Program-made: the position numbers and the translations under genes | Part shown: piece after piece, positions 49,675 through 61,039 of the stretch | How the letters are laid out: each line of letters begins with the position of its first letter | How positions within the stretch are numbered: the stretch's first letter is position 1 | The notes under the pieces: generated by a model | Database searches by the model: none | Seen by the model: the letters and a program-made list of their open reading frames with translations, nothing else | Told to the model about the DNA's origin: nothing | Assembly: GCF_000247695.1 (NCBI RefSeq) | Contig: NW_004624782.1 | Span: forward strand, 12,118,094-12,182,093 | Source: Heterocephalus glaber | Taxonomy: Eukaryota; Chordata; Mammalia; Rodentia; Bathyergidae | Length of the DNA: 64,000 nucleotides | Direction: 5' to 3'

Positions 49675-50275
49675 GCCAACTAAAACTTACCAGGTTTGGG
49701 GTTGCTCGCCTCTCCTTCTGGAGTTGAATTCCAGGTTCTCGTCTAGAATAAAGAATTAAATGGAAGGAGCAAAGAGCAGTGGCAAAGTTTATTGGAGAAA
49801 GGAAAAGTGGAATAAGGAAGAAACTGGCTCTGCAGAGTGCGCTTGGGCTGAATAAATAGAAAAAGAGGGTAAGACCAAAGATAAAAGTACACACTGCATC
49901 TGGGAAAAAATGTGGGCTAGCGTAGCAAGCAGTGATAGCAAAACTTTCATGGCCTTTTATGTGTCCTTTTATACTGTATAAAGCTGAAGGAAACCCGCAA
50001 CAACTACATCCGGGTCCTGAGAGGCAGGGCTCAGGCTGTCAGTCTAGGCCTCCTACTGAAAACCCGCTGGAGCTCCTGCTGGAAGCAGTGCAGGGCTCTG
50101 GGAGCCGTTCTGCGCCCTGTCCAGGATCTTGTAGTTAACAGGCCACGCCCACTTCCCCTGCTTTTGCCACGCCCTACTTTATCATCTGCGCCTCGCTTGG
50201 CCCTTCCGCCCTCTCTATTGGCTGCTCCTTCTCTAGAAGCCCAGTTCAAAGGCCAGAGGGAGAATCGGCTCACTC
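49675..50275 (-). mobile_element. Solo ERV LTR with visible U3-R-U5 signals
   Basis: Read on the minus strand: a CCAAT box (complement ends 50221), GC-rich U3, TATAAAAG at 49973-49966, AATAAA at 49793-49788, then a U5-like segment to about 49680. Spacing suits an LTR of 500-600 bp. No internal retroviral sequence is attached, and no gene is reconstructed here. Confidence 0.7.
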
Positions 50276-50278
50276 TCA

Positions 50279-50386
50279 AGAGTGTTTGGGGAAGGGCTGG
50301 GGATTTATCTCAGTAGTCCCGCCGCCTGCCCCGCAAGCACAAGGAACTGAGTTCAGTCCCCCGTACCAAAAAGAGTATTTGGGGAG
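50279..50386 (+). repeat. ID SINE with target duplication
   Basis: AGAGTGTTTGGGGAA (50279-50293) and AGAGTATTTGGGGA (50373-50386) flank the element; it adjoins the LTR edge. Confidence 0.93.
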
Positions 50387-50514
50387 GGAGGCGAGGTTAG
50401 ATCTCCAGCACTGAAAAAAGAAAGAAGAAGAGCGTTGAAGAGACCCCGTGCTTCTGACGCCAGCTCTCAGCTCCCCTCCCAGAGGCAACCGCAGAAATCA
50501 CTTTCTTTCGTATT

Positions 50515-50732
50515 TTTTTGACAGCAGTGGAGATTGAACTGGGAGCCACATGTGTGGTAGACAAGTGCTCTGCCACAGGCAATTCCCCAGCCTTATTTTT
50601 GGGGTGAGGGGTGGTTGAGATGGGGCCTTGCTGTGTAGCCCAGGCTGGCCTTGAACTCGGATCCTGCTGCTTCAGCGCCCCCCCCCCCGTACTGGGATTA
50701 CCAGTATGCACCACCGCACCCCACTCCCAACC
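50515..50732 (-). repeat. B1-dID dimeric SINE
   Basis: ID half AGTGGAGATTGAACTGGGAG ... ATTCCCCAGCC then B1 half GAGATGGGGCCTTGCTG to CCACCGCACCCC, containing a C13 run. Confidence 0.85.
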
Positions 50733-50757
50733 CTTTTTCAGATTTATTTTGAGACTA

Positions 50758-50845
50758 GCCAGGGATGTAGTTCAGTGGTGCTGCCGCCTGCCTCACAAGT
50801 GCAAGGTCCTGAGTTTGATTCCCAGTACCAAAACAAAACAAAAAA
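50758..50845 (+). repeat. ID SINE
   Basis: AGCCAGGGATGTAGTTCAG to TTCCCAGTACC; related TTTGAGAC(T/A)AGC flanks suggest insertion in the next B1's tail. Confidence 0.9.
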
Positions 50846-50850
50846 CAGAT

Positions 50851-50954
50851 TTGAGACAAGCTCTCCATAATTGCCCAGGATGGGTTTAACTTTTTAATCC
50901 TGCCCCAGCCTCCTTAGTGGCTGAGATTATGGGCATGCACCACCACACCCTGCC
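50851..50954 (-). repeat. B1 SINE
   Basis: TTGAGACAAGCTCTCCATAAT to CACCACCACACCCTGCC, diverged. Confidence 0.82.
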
Positions 50955-50964
50955 ACTGTAATCA

Positions 50965-51640
50965 GTTTCTTGGGTCCTAGAAACACTCTGAAGCCATTCA
51001 GCCATACAGAGCATAGTCCTGTCTTTTACACCCACCCGCCCACTTCCCTCCTTGTTTAACACAGTAGCATGTGGCACACACTGTTTTGTTCCTGGATTTT
51101 TTTTTTTTTTTTTTTACACTTTACAGTGTAGCCTGGAGCACATGCCATAGCAGGACATGCGGGCAGACCACGTTTTTTTCTGACTTCATAGTACTCTGCT
51201 GTGGATGCACTAGAATATAATCCTTTATTTGAAACCTCTGGGACCAATGGTTCATTTTCTTAGGTATAGAAAGTAATACCATCCCAGTAGGGCTGGGAGA
51301 AATGCCCTGTAATCAAATGCATTAATATATGTATAGCAAAATATGAATATTCATTCTAAGTGGGATAAGGAAGGTTATGCATTTCATGTCAGTTCAGATC
51401 AGATTATGCTACTAAATAATTGCATAAATGTACTAATAGTTCCTGGTTAATTAATGTCTCGGCTATGAATAGTCTTTTACTGCTTTAAATACTATGAAGA
51501 ATACTTTAAAGAATATCCTAGAGCAGACATCTTTGCACATGTGCAAGAGTAGCCAGATGTCAAATTCTTAAAAGTAGAATTATAAATGAAAGGTGATATG
51601 CTTTATTTAAATAAATGTTTCCAGTTCATCTTCTAATGGT
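50965..51640 (-). mobile_element. Old L1 3' region
   Basis: CTTCATAGTACTCTGCTGTGG, TTTGCACATGTGCAAGAGTA and TTAAAAGTAGAATTATAAAT follow the L1 complement; includes T17 near 51100. Confidence 0.55.
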
Positions 51641-52019
51641 GGCTAAGAGAGCCAGAGCTTTGGGTCCCACGCCACCTCCTGGAGTGCTGGCCAAGTTCAG
51701 GTGTGGATGTCCTGGCAGTGTCCCCATACTGGAGCCTCTCAGTGGCCAGCCCCCATAGTTTGCTAGTCTACTCGTCTTGTAGGGGTGGGAGCAATGCAGT
51801 TTACTTGAGAAGGACTTGGGGCATGTCCGACACCTTGATTTCTGAAAGCCCTGGCCCCTTGCCCTGGGCTCGGAGCACCTATGTTGGCTGATCACAGGAG
51901 GCCAGTCGGACTGTGACGCTTCCTGTTATGTTTGGATTCGCTAGGGAGCAAAAGCAGGACTTGGTTCCCCTTCTCTCAGTATTCTTGCAGCTTCTGTCTT
52001 CTTTTTGTTTTTAATTTTA

Positions 52020-52107
52020 TTATTTTTATTTTTGGTGCCAGAGATTGAACTCAGGACCTTGTGCTTTCAAGGCAGGCGCTGGAACCACTGAGCTAAATCC
52101 CCAGCCC
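52020..52107 (-). repeat. ID SINE
   Basis: GGTGCCAGAGATTGAACTCAG to AAATCCCCAGCCC, with a T/A-rich tail to its left. Confidence 0.9.
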
Positions 52108-52184
52108 TTCCATCTTCTGAGGAACGAAGAGCTGCCCCTTCACATGCTTACAAGATCTCAGTTGCTTTGTTTGAAAATTTGTTT

Positions 52185-52245
52185 AGGCTGAACATGAACC
52201 TCAGTGATAAACAGTGTGCTTAGCATGCTTGAGTCCCAGCACCCC
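52185..52245 (+). repeat. Old ID SINE fragment
   Basis: CATGAACCTCAGTGATAAAC ... TTGAGTCCCAGCACC. Confidence 0.6.
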
Positions 52246-52387
52246 TAAGGGAAAAAAATGTTTAAAAAGGAAGAAAAAAAAGCAAGCTGGTAATACTACA
52301 TTACAAGACCCCTGTATGACAGCTGACATTCCCAACCTGCACTTTTACCGGAATGAAACCTTTTAGTTCATCTTTCTGGGCAGAGAA

Positions 52388-52512
52388 GAGCAAAATCCAT
52401 TTTATTTGTTTCTTTGTTTGTTTTGTAATGGGGATCAAACTCGGAGCCTTGCGCTTTCAAGGCAGGCGGTGGCACCACTGAGCTAAATCCTCAGCCGAGC
52501 TAAATCCATTTT
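52388..52512 (-). repeat. ID SINE with 17-bp target duplication
   Basis: GAGCAAAATCCATTTTA and GAGCTAAATCCATTTTA (one mismatch) flank GGGGATCAAACTCGGAGCC ... AAATCCTCAGCC. Confidence 0.95.
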
Positions 52513-52649
52513 AGATCCAGCTGCTTCTTGAGGTCTTGGTCTCTGTAGCTTTGAGAACGTGGAGAGTGGAATGCCTGGTAACCTGGACAACTTCTGATTC
52601 ATGTAGGGCAAGTAAGTCTAACCCTGGTAGGGTTAGAAGCAGGGCAGCA

Positions 52650-52880
52650 GAGTACTTGAGCCTGTGAACCCTGGAACCAGGCAGACTGGATCCCTAGGCC
52701 AGCTCAGTCACTCAGACAAGTGACTTACCTGCTCGTTGACTTGGTTTCCTTTGGTAGAATAGGGATAATCAGAACCTGTCCCATAGAGTTTTGGCATAGA
52801 TTCAGTGGGTTCCTGTGGATAAAGTGCTTAGTACAGTGCCTTGCGCCTACTAGGAGCTCAATAATCTTGAATATTATAAT
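52650..52880 (+). repeat. MIR, near full length
   Basis: CAGCTCAGTCACTCAGACAAG, GAATAGGGATAATCAGAACC and AGTGCCTTGCGCCTACTAGG then CTCAATAATC. Confidence 0.8.
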
Positions 52881-54216
52881 TTAGGACTCACAGGGGCAAT
52901 GTAGCTTGTCTGAAAAGCTAATTCCTTAAAAGCCAGGTTGGGGGCAGGAGGCAGGGGCAGAGTGAAAGTCTTGCCAAGAAAGAGCAGGGCACAGCTTGGG
53001 CCACTGTTCCTCCTGCATTTGGTGTGATCAAAGAATGGCGCATCATCCCTTCCGGTTGGAATTTCACTGCGTCTGAATCCTTAGCCAGCTCTAAGACCCC
53101 TGCAAGCAGGTTGGGAGCAGCAGGAGACATGCATTGGCACAGTACCTGAGACCCAAGTTTAACAATGGCAAGGCCAAGGCTGGAGCCTTGAAATGCAAAG
53201 AGAATCAATTTCTAATAAAGGCCAGGAAGGAGATTGACATGTCTAAAACCTTCCTGGTATCAGCTTAGCTTCTAGCACAAGATTAAACTCTAGGAAAAAG
53301 CCCATCAGAGAGCTGCAGTTTGTGACCAGAAAGAGATAATGTTGACAGCTTCCCTTTCCCGAGCCTGTTTTGGATAAGCAGTGTGCCCTTCAACAGAGCA
53401 TCATCAAAGTTTTCTCTATCCTCAGATCCTAGGCATGAAATTGCCTTTAAAGTGTCTCCCTTCACCTCCTGCCGCCACTCAGAAAAAGCGCTTTATGGAG
53501 TATGGAATATGATTAGAAGAAAGAATGGTATGATCGAAGAAAAGGAGGTGCCTGCATGCTGATCACACAAGCGCTCTCTCCAGGACAGAAGCCCTGTGGG
53601 AACTGTCCCCCCACCTGGGGACACCTGTGGAGGACCCGGGTGAGGGCGACAGGGACACCAGACCACACGGGCCCCAGCCCTACTGTCACTGCCGAGCAGG
53701 ACACCCTCTTTTCTCTCTGGGCCTCAAAGTCCTTTCTGGACCCCTAGGTCTGGCAAGAGCTAGTGGTTCTGACTTCATCTACAGGCCATGTCTCCCAGAT
53801 TCCACTTAAGTGATAGAAACTGTTCTCAGGCCAAGTTCAACAAAAAGGAAATTTGTTGGCTAATATTGCTGAAAAGTCCGTGGTGGGCAAAATCAGGTGT
53901 GGCTGGATGCAGGTGCTCTGACTCATGGCTGCTGGACTCTGTCCTCCTCTGTGGTAACTAGAGAGCAGCTCTCCAAGTGGGACATTCAGTTGAGTCCCCA
54001 GATGGAGTCGCACCAGCCAGGGGGACGGGACAGCATCCTGGGGATCAGTCCCATGTTAATAAGGCAGGAGGGGGCACCTTCCCAAAGGATGCTGTTGCCA
54101 GAGGAAGGGGAAAGGATGGCGGGCAGGAAAAAAGCAGTTGTCTGCTCCAGGCCACCTTGTGGCAGGAATGGTGAAACTGACGGATGACGCCGTCATTAAA
54201 AGTGGATTTCAAACCC

Positions 54217-54318
54217 AATTTTGTGGTGCACACCTGTAATCCAGCACTGGAAAGCCAGGCAATAGGATCGCTGAGAGTTTGAGGCCAGCCTGAACTGCAC
54301 AGTGAGACCCTGTCTTAA
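54217..54318 (+). repeat. B1 SINE
   Basis: CCCAATTTTGTGGTGCACACC to GACCCTGTCTTAAACC. Confidence 0.88.
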
Positions 54319-54345
54319 ACCCCCTCCCCGAAAAATGGATTTCAT

Positions 54346-54545
54346 ACCAAGCATGGTGGCAAATGCCTGTCATCCCAGCTAGTCCCAGCAGTCTGGGAGG
54401 CCGAGGCAGGCAGATCCCAAATTTGAGCCCAGCCTGGGCAACTTAGTGATTTAGCAAGACCTTGTCTCAAGATAAAAAATTAAAAAGGTGCTGGGGTTGT
54501 AACTCAGTGTCTAGGTCCTGAATTCAGCCCCCAGTACTGATAAAA
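54346..54545 (+). repeat. B1-dID dimeric SINE
   Basis: B1 with a 15-bp expansion (CTAGTCCCAGCAGTCTGGG) to CTTGTCTCAAGATAAAAAA, then GGGGTTGTAACTCAGTGTC ... TCAGCCCCCAGTACTG. Confidence 0.88.
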
Positions 54546-54750
54546 AAGCAAGTGGCTTTCTTGTCCACTGTCTTCTTTGAACCTCAGAGCAGTGAGCAAC
54601 CTACCCTGTCTGCAGAACTTACCAGACTGAGCCAGTAAGCTGTACTCTGGGCCACCTGGACAAGAACCAAGAGCATGGGTCACTTTGGGAGACAGCTAGG
54701 GCTCTTAGGCATGTCCTAAACCTTGCTGACATGTACTTTATCTTTCTGGA

Positions 54751-54787
54751 TTTTTGAGACAGGCATACGCCACCACGCCCGGCCTCT
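54751..54787 (-). repeat. B1 remnant with large internal deletion
   Basis: TTTTTGAGACAGG is fused directly to CATACGCCACCACGCCCGGC. Confidence 0.65.
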
Positions 54788-55088
54788 GAGAGGAACTTTA
54801 TCTGTAACATTGTCTGGAGGACTCAGTGAGCCGTTCGGGGCAGGCATAAGAGCCCAGCTGGCTTTCCTTCGTGACACTTGCTTTCTCTCCTTAGGACCCG
54901 GCTGCAGGATCATAGCTAGAAAGGAGCATGGGGCTGGGCAGGAGAATAGGAAGGCAGACACATCAGCAGCCCGATGATGTCAGCATCGGTTTCTTCATCT
55001 GACAGGTGGAGGCAGTCTGATCTTCCCCTCCCCCAACTAGATGCAATTAACAATGGGCGGGTTGTGGGGGATGGAAAAGAGGAACTGG

Positions 55089-55230
55089 AGGCCAGTTGTG
55101 GTGGCACACGCTTATAGTCCCAGCACTTGGGAGGCTGAGGCAGGAGGATTGCTGTGAGTTCCACGCCAGCCTGGGCTACATAGTGATTTCAAGGCCAGCC
55201 TGAACTACATAGTGAGACCCTGTCTCAAAA
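55089..55230 (+). repeat. B1 SINE
   Basis: Full B1 with internal duplication, ending GACCCTGTCTCAAAAAAAA. Confidence 0.94.
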
Positions 55231-55424
55231 AAAAGGAATTGGGATGTGTTGTGTACATGCACCAACTCCACAGGAGGAATGTACACATTAGGTATGACAA
55301 ACATGGGCTAATAAATTAAAATAAAAGAAAGAAAAACAATAGGTGGATTCCATTAGAGCCCACGGAAGCCACTCTGCTCCCTCCTTCCACCTTTGCTATA
55401 CAAAGCCTCCCTCTGTCCACAGAG

Positions 55425-55705
55425 CTTGGTCCCAGGACCCCGACAGATCGTAGCATCCACAGGTGCTCAAGTCTTTTTATAAATGGCATAGTATTGTATT
55501 TCACTGCACATATCCTCCTGTATACTCTGGCATTTCTAGATTACTTATACCTGACACAATGGAAACGCTACATAAATAGTTGTTTTATGGTATTGTTTGG
55601 GGAATAATGAAGAAGACTGTACAGGTGCAATGGATTTTCCCTCAACCAGTTTCACTCTGTAGTTGGTTGGATCTGCAGGTGCAGAGCCCATGGACATGAC
55701 CGAAA
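55425..55705 (+). mobile_element. Old DNA transposon fragment (Tigger-type likely)
   Basis: AGCATCCACAGGTGCTCAAG, TCTAGATTACTTATACCTG, GGTATTGTTTGGGGAATAAT and GTTGGTTGGATCTGCAGG match, in order, a mammalian-wide Tc/mariner-related repeat. Family name is from memory. Confidence 0.65.
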
Positions 55706-55919
55706 TTCAAATCAAAACCATGAACTAAGTGCAGGGAAATTCAGCCAAGCTCTGGAATGCTTCCCCAGATGACTACCTAACACTTTTTAAGAAACATGTA
55801 GAAACCTAAACTCTTTCAACAGTCTTTGGGTTCTTCACCGCGTGGCTGGTGTCCTGGGAGATGACTAGCAGTGTGAAAACTTCCGGAGCTGAGGGCCCAG
55901 GGCCAGGGCCGGGTCCGAC

Positions 55920-56090
55920 GGGCCAGGTTTGCATTCTGGCTGCACCACTTAATGGCTGTGTGGTCTCTGGGCCTCAGTTTCCTCATCTGCAGAATGGAGC
56001 TGGAAATACAGTACCTGCAGCTGTTGGGAGCATCCAAAGAACACAACACGTGAAGTACTCCGAGCCATCCTGCCAGGGTTGCGGAAATGT
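55920..56090 (+). repeat. MIR
   Basis: CATTCTGGCTGCACCACTTA, GTCTCTGGGCCTCAGTTTCC and CATCTGCAGAATGGAGCTGG. Confidence 0.85.
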
Positions 56091-56283
56091 TTGCTGGCCC
56101 TCTCCACTGGGTCCCATCAGCCCCTGGGGTAGCTGAGGTTAGGGCAGGGAAGGCAGGGGAGCTGTAGTTCACACCTGGGGGCACCCCGTCCCAGCTGGGC
56201 CTGCGTTAGCCATTGTGGGTCTCTTTCTGATTCCAGAGCTAATGCCTACTGATTGTAGAGAAATGAGAAAATACAGAAAGTAT

Positions 56284-56407
56284 TAGTTGTTTTTCTTTTT
56301 TTAAATTTTTTTATTTTTTGGTACCGGGGATTGAACTCAGGATCTTGCGCTTGCAAGGCAAGCACCAGAACCACTGAGCCAAATCCCCAGCCCCTAGTTG
56401 TTTTTCT
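56284..56407 (-). repeat. ID SINE with 13-bp target duplication
   Basis: TAGTTGTTTTTCT at 56284-56296 and 56395-56407 flanks GGTACCGGGGATTGAACTC ... AAATCCCCAGCCCC. Confidence 0.95.
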
Positions 56408-56426
56408 ATGTTTTCCTGTGTGCCTT

Positions 56427-56805
56427 AGTTACTTTTCTCATTGCTGAGACAAAATACCCAACACCTAAAGTTAAAGGAGGAGAGGTCTATTTGGCTCACA
56501 GTGTGCAGAGGTTTCAGTTCGTAGTTGGCTGGCTGCAAGGCAGGGTGGCCTGGCAGCAAGCAAGTGATGAGAGACAGTTCACACCAGGCAGAAGGTAGCA
56601 AAGCAAGGGACCTTGGCAGCTTCTGCCCCATTTATATTCTAACAAGGGCACCAGGATTAGGTCGGTGCCAAAGCAATCAGGGTTCTGGTTTAGTGATCAC
56701 ACCCTTAATCCTGGCATTATACACTCTAGATCCACCCACCTCTGAAAAAGCCACCTATGACTGCATGAGGCTTTGGCGGGACACCTAGACACAAGCTATA
56801 ACACT
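56427..56805 (-). mobile_element. MaLR LTR (ORR1/MLT1-like)
   Basis: Close relative of 37297-37648: shares TTAGTTACTTTTCTC, GACAAAATACCCAACACC, GGCTCACAGT and GACACCTAGAC. Confidence 0.8.
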
Positions 56806-56859
56806 ATGCAATTACATATACTTCAGAATCAGGATCATCATTTAAACAGGGACAGTTAA

Positions 56860-56979
56860 AAAATGCCTACCAGGGCCGGGGATTTAGCTCAGTGGTTCCG
56901 TCACCTGCTACGCAAGCGCAAAGACCCGAGTTCGAACTCTGGTACCAAAAAACCAAAAACAAACAAAAATGCCTACCAT
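56860..56979 (+). repeat. ID SINE with 12-bp target duplication
   Basis: AAATGCCTACCA recurs at the right end (56968-56979); the element runs GGGCCGGGGATTTAGCTCAG to CTGGTACC. Confidence 0.95.
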
Positions 56980-56994
56980 CCATTACTCTTTTTA

Positions 56995-57345
56995 AACTTT
57001 TTATTTATTGAGGTTTAACTTAGGTGTAATAAAGTGGACAATCTTAAATGCATAGTTTTATGAGTTTTTTGTATGAATACACCTGTATTAGCTCTGCCCC
57101 ATCAGAATATAGGACGTTCCCTGTGCCCCAGGGGACTTCTGCATGTCCCTTCCCAATTGTGTACCTCTCCCAGAGGAACCACTATCTAGACTCCTCAAAA
57201 GGGTAGATTCTGCCTGTATTTGAACTTCTTCATACAAGTGCAATTTTTCTGTCTTTTTCCTCTACTAAATCTATCTGAGAGAGTCATTCATTTTTAAAAT
57301 GTATTAGTAGTTCATTCTTTATCATTGTGGTACAGACCTTCAGTA
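56995..57345 (-). mobile_element. Old L1 3' UTR fragment
   Basis: TTTATTGAGGTTTAACTTAGG, TGTATGAATACACCTG and AACCACTATCTAGACTCC follow the L1 3' UTR complement. Confidence 0.65.
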
Positions 57346-57387
57346 ATTGCTAAAAAAAGTTAAATTGCAAAGAAAATGTGAGTTTGG

Positions 57388-57470
57388 GCTGGGGATTTAG
57401 CTCAGTGGCACCACGCCTGCCTCGTAAGTGCAAGGTCCTAAGTTCAATCCTGGTACAAAAAAAAAACCAA
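57388..57470 (+). repeat. ID SINE
   Basis: GGGCTGGGGATTTAGCTCAG to TTCAATCCTGGTAC and an A-rich tail. Confidence 0.92.
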
Positions 57471-57524
57471 AGCAAAACAAACAACAAAAAAATTGAGTTC
57501 ATCAATTAATAATGGCCCATATCA

Positions 57525-57750
57525 GGGGGGCCCAAATCAACAGTTTTTTTCACTAAAGAACCAGATACAAATATTTTAGTCTTTACAGGCTATACACTCT
57601 TTCTCAGAGCTCATTTCTGCCATTAAGCATGAAATCAGCCATAGTTAATGTCTAAATGTGTAAGTGTGGCTGTGTTCCAAAAAAGTTTATTTCCAAAAAT
57701 ATGTAGCTTGCCAGATCTGACTTATTATTATAATTTGCTGACCCTTGGCC
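57525..57750 (-). mobile_element. hAT-type MER element, copy 3
   Basis: Complement of the 39752-39990 family: CAAATATTTTAGTCTTTACAG, GTGTGGCTGTGTTCC and AATTTGCTGACCCTTGGCC. Confidence 0.75.
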
Positions 57751-59239
57751 TAAATAATAGGAATTTGTTTAGCTTATGTGTCTTTTTTTCCCTGTAAATA
57801 GTCTGAGAAAAAATTTTTACTTCTACCAAAAATATTTGAGAGAAAAACCTATCTTTCTAAAACTTTGCCAAGAATGAGCTTAAGGGCCATTTATATTTTT
57901 GCCAGGCCTCAATGTCCTTATTCCTGGGTGTTAGGGAACACCTCTTCCTAATTGCCCAGATCACTAATTGCCTGTTTGTCTGTGTTTTTAGACTTCCCTT
58001 CAGTGTCTTGATTTTTCAAAAAATTTTGATGATTGAGTCTTTTATTTGTGGTTCCAAGGAATTCTTTCTCCTAACGCCGTCCTGTTGCTGGATGCAGTGC
58101 CCTCTCTTATCCCTCTGATGATATGTACCCCTTTGAGATGTCTGCTTGCATTGTTACTTCTGCTTCTTTGGTTATTGTGTGTTGTATTTATTAAATTGGC
58201 CGCTCTGAAGTCTTTGATGATCTGTGGATGTGTACTCTTCTGTGTACAATGATTGCCTATTTTCTTCTCTGTGGACACTGTTTCTTTTTTATCTCACGTG
58301 TTGTCAGTGATTGCTAGCAGAGGGCCAGAATGTGTTGCAAGAAATGTGAGTAATAGTTTGCTTTCTGAGCACAGGGCCTCCCTCTCCTCCTTCTGTGTCC
58401 TGCCTTTCTGTCCCAGAGGCCCAAGGTCATTGTGCCGAAGGCTGGTATTCAGCCCACCTCTCTGACCCTGGCCCGGGACCTGCCCCTCTTCCTCCTGGGG
58501 CCCCCTTCCCTGGGCAGCATTGCTTCATAGCTTCTGTTTTGGCATGTGCTTTTATCTGCCATTCCAATTTGGTCTGCCACCCATTTCTCGGAGTTTCTCA
58601 AAAGTTGTAATCTGCCAGTGGCACCCCTGCTTATTTTCCCAGGCTGTCACAGTCATTAAATGGCATCATTCCTGTGGGCGTGGACATGGAGGTTGGTATG
58701 TGTTGGTCTGCCCAGCTGGTCCATTCTCAAGGTGACTTCTTGGTAGTTTTCACTTCCTGGTGGCCTTCATCTGGACATGTTCATTTTTCTCAAAAGCGAG
58801 ACCTGCACAGAACCAAGCAGAACGCTCCAATATGAACCAATTGGGGCAGGGTGCACTTTCCCAAAAGAGCCAGGTGCAGACACGAATATGCTCCCTTCTC
58901 CCCTGTCAGGTCTCCTTGCTGCTGTGGGCCTCAACACCTGCACCTGTAGAGGGGGACAGTGACGATGGCAGTGCCCTAGGATGGGGTCACCGAGAGCCTC
59001 CCTTGCAGTGGTGAATGTCACGTGCTCACCCTGGAGCCTGGCACACAGCGCATACTGATGAGTGCTCCCTCTCTTGGTCTGAGCCACATTTCTGACACAC
59101 CATGTGGGTTTGTGGCTGCAGTGGGTTTCGGCAGCCACGCCTCACGGTTGCATACCAAGCACCAGCCAAGCAGGCCCTGGCTCTTGTCCTGTGAACCTTT
59201 CTCACCACCCTTCCCTCCCACTCTCTCTCCTTCGCCGGG

Positions 59240-59470
59240 ACCTGTCCCTTGACCATGACGAATTTTATCAAGCTTTTTGTGGTCCATCTCTAGCCTGTCG
59301 AAATTGAACTCAATTCAGATTCCCTCATCCAGTTTTTTTCTATGTCTCTCCTGTCTGAATGTCATCTGCAGACTTAATAAACACTCTTTTAACAGCCATT
59401 GATAAAATTATGGCCGGGTATGAGACCAAGGACAAACCCCATGACATGCTACCCTTGCCGGGAAGAGCAG
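59240..59470 (-). repeat. L3/CR1 LINE reverse-transcriptase fragment
   Basis: On the minus strand, ATTTTATCAATGGCTGTTAA and TTTATTAAGTCTGCAGATGAC translate to LIKSADDIQT, the place of the F-A-D-D RT catalytic motif in CR1/L3. Flanking ATCAAGCTTTTTGTGG and CTCTAGCCTGTCGAAATT fit the same family. Confidence 0.6.
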
Positions 59471-59744
59471 TTTAGAGGACTGGGTATGATGATTAATTTG
59501 TCTAGTTCTGTAATACTGTGCGTGCCCGTGTGGCTTCATTATGATAATATTAGCAACTGTGTATTGGTTATTACCGAGGTAAGCATTTTTCATGTGGGCA
59601 TTTGTATTACTTAGGACTTGGTTAAAAGATAAACCCAGTCTAGCGGCAGCAGAAGGGAGCTCTGTTACTTCATCACGTGTCTAGAGGAGCTGCTTCCCAG
59701 GAGTCAAGGGCAAAAGGACGCATCTGGTGTCAAGAAGAGATGAC

Positions 59745-59818
59745 GCGCCTGGGATGTAGCTTACTGGTGCAGCGCCTGCCTAGCAAGCTTGAGGTCCTGA
59801 GTTTGATCCCCAGTACCG
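59745..59818 (+). repeat. ID SINE
   Basis: CCTGGGATGTAGCTTACTGG to TTGATCCCCAGTACC. Confidence 0.88.
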
Positions 59819-59904
59819 AAAAACAAGAAAGAATAGACAGAGCCCTGCAGGGTCCCCGGAAGTCCTCTTTGGGTAGCTCCACCCCACGTGCCCACTCTCC
59901 AGAA

Positions 59905-60060
59905 CTGTGATTGAACCCCGGGAGTGCTGAGCTGGATTTCCAGCCCTTCTTATTTTTATTCTGAGACAAGGCTGAGTTGCTGAGGCCGGCCTTGAACTTG
60001 CTGTCCTCCTACCTCCACCGCTCAGGGTGCTGGGATTACAGGCAGGCATCACCACACCTG
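59905..60060 (-). repeat. B1-dID dimeric SINE
   Basis: ID half GTGATTGAACCCCGGGAGTG ... TTTCCAGCCC, then B1 half CTGAGACAAGGCTGAGTTGC to CACCACACCTG. Confidence 0.85.
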
Positions 60061-60438
60061 TTTATAGCTCTTTACAGCGCCCTGCTTCCACATCATTCTT
60101 TTTGCTTTTGCTTGGTTAAACACCAGATTTCTTGCTTTCTCAGCTTATGTGGCAAAAAATAGTCCCCCCAGTGACTCCTAAATTCACTTTCCCCCTTTCA
60201 AGAGAGTAGCCAGCTCCTCCCTAAACCTTTTCACGAAAGCTCCCTGAGATTCTTGGCCCCATTTGGGTCAGGCATCTACCCCTGGCCTATCCACCTTGCC
60301 TGGCTTCCGGGAACCTCAGTGCTGTAACCTGTGGCTGACAGGAGAGAGCGCTGTCCAGAGTCCAGCTGCACATTTCACAAATGAGAGCAAGGCCCCGAGT
60401 CACACAGCTGATAGTGATGCTGAAACGCTGAGGTGTCC

Positions 60439-60792
60439 CATGGTGACAGAATGCCACCACAGACAGAGGAGGTAGGGCATAAGCAAATTTATGTAAGGGA
60501 TATAAGGGCAAGGAAGTAAAAGTTACAAAGGCAAAGTAGAGCTCCCACTAGCCAGAAAGGTTCCCCCAAAGGCTCTTGGTCTAGGGGTTATTTAGGGCCT
60601 TAGGAGGGAACTCAGCCATTGTGTAAGTAATACAATCTCCACCTATAGGAGACCACATCCTTTATAGGGCAGATGTTTTTGTAAAATCCCTGGAGGGTGG
60701 TGACTTAGCCGACTCCATTCTGACCTTCCCCACTGCACTTTGGGGCTGTTGTCCTTACTGCCCCGTAGAACCCTAACTCCTGTCACAACAGG
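60439..60792. mobile_element. Putative LTR
   Basis: Begins TGGTGACAGAATGCC and ends CCTGTCACAACA; TGGTGACA and TGTCACAACA are imperfect inverted ends with TG...CA termini. No other copy is in the window and no target duplication is visible. Confidence 0.35.
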
Positions 60793-61039
60793 AAAGGAAG
60801 TGGACTCAATCTCAGCCTTGTCTCCTGGTGCAGCTCAGGTTAACATCCGGCTCCTTCCCTTGAGCCACACTGTCTCAGACTGGCTTTGGTTGTGTCATTG
60901 AGGGCTGACCAGCGTTCTGAGACCCTGGGTGGGTTTGCTTACCTGTTGCTTCGGTGGTCTGGGACACCTCAGCACTGGTTGGAGTCTCCGAACTCAAATC
61001 TCGTGAAGGGACCTGATTCTGAAAATGACAAACACAGAC

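Noticed and set aside
57912..58118. Hydrophobic 68-codon open frame as a small membrane protein
   Set aside because: T-rich intron sequence commonly yields hydrophobic frames; no start context or conservation evidence.
59259..59290. DHDEFY-coding stretch as KATNIP exon 3 (human DEKHDEYL)
   Set aside because: Similarity is three or four residues, the flanking codons disagree, and the segment belongs to an L3/CR1 relic.
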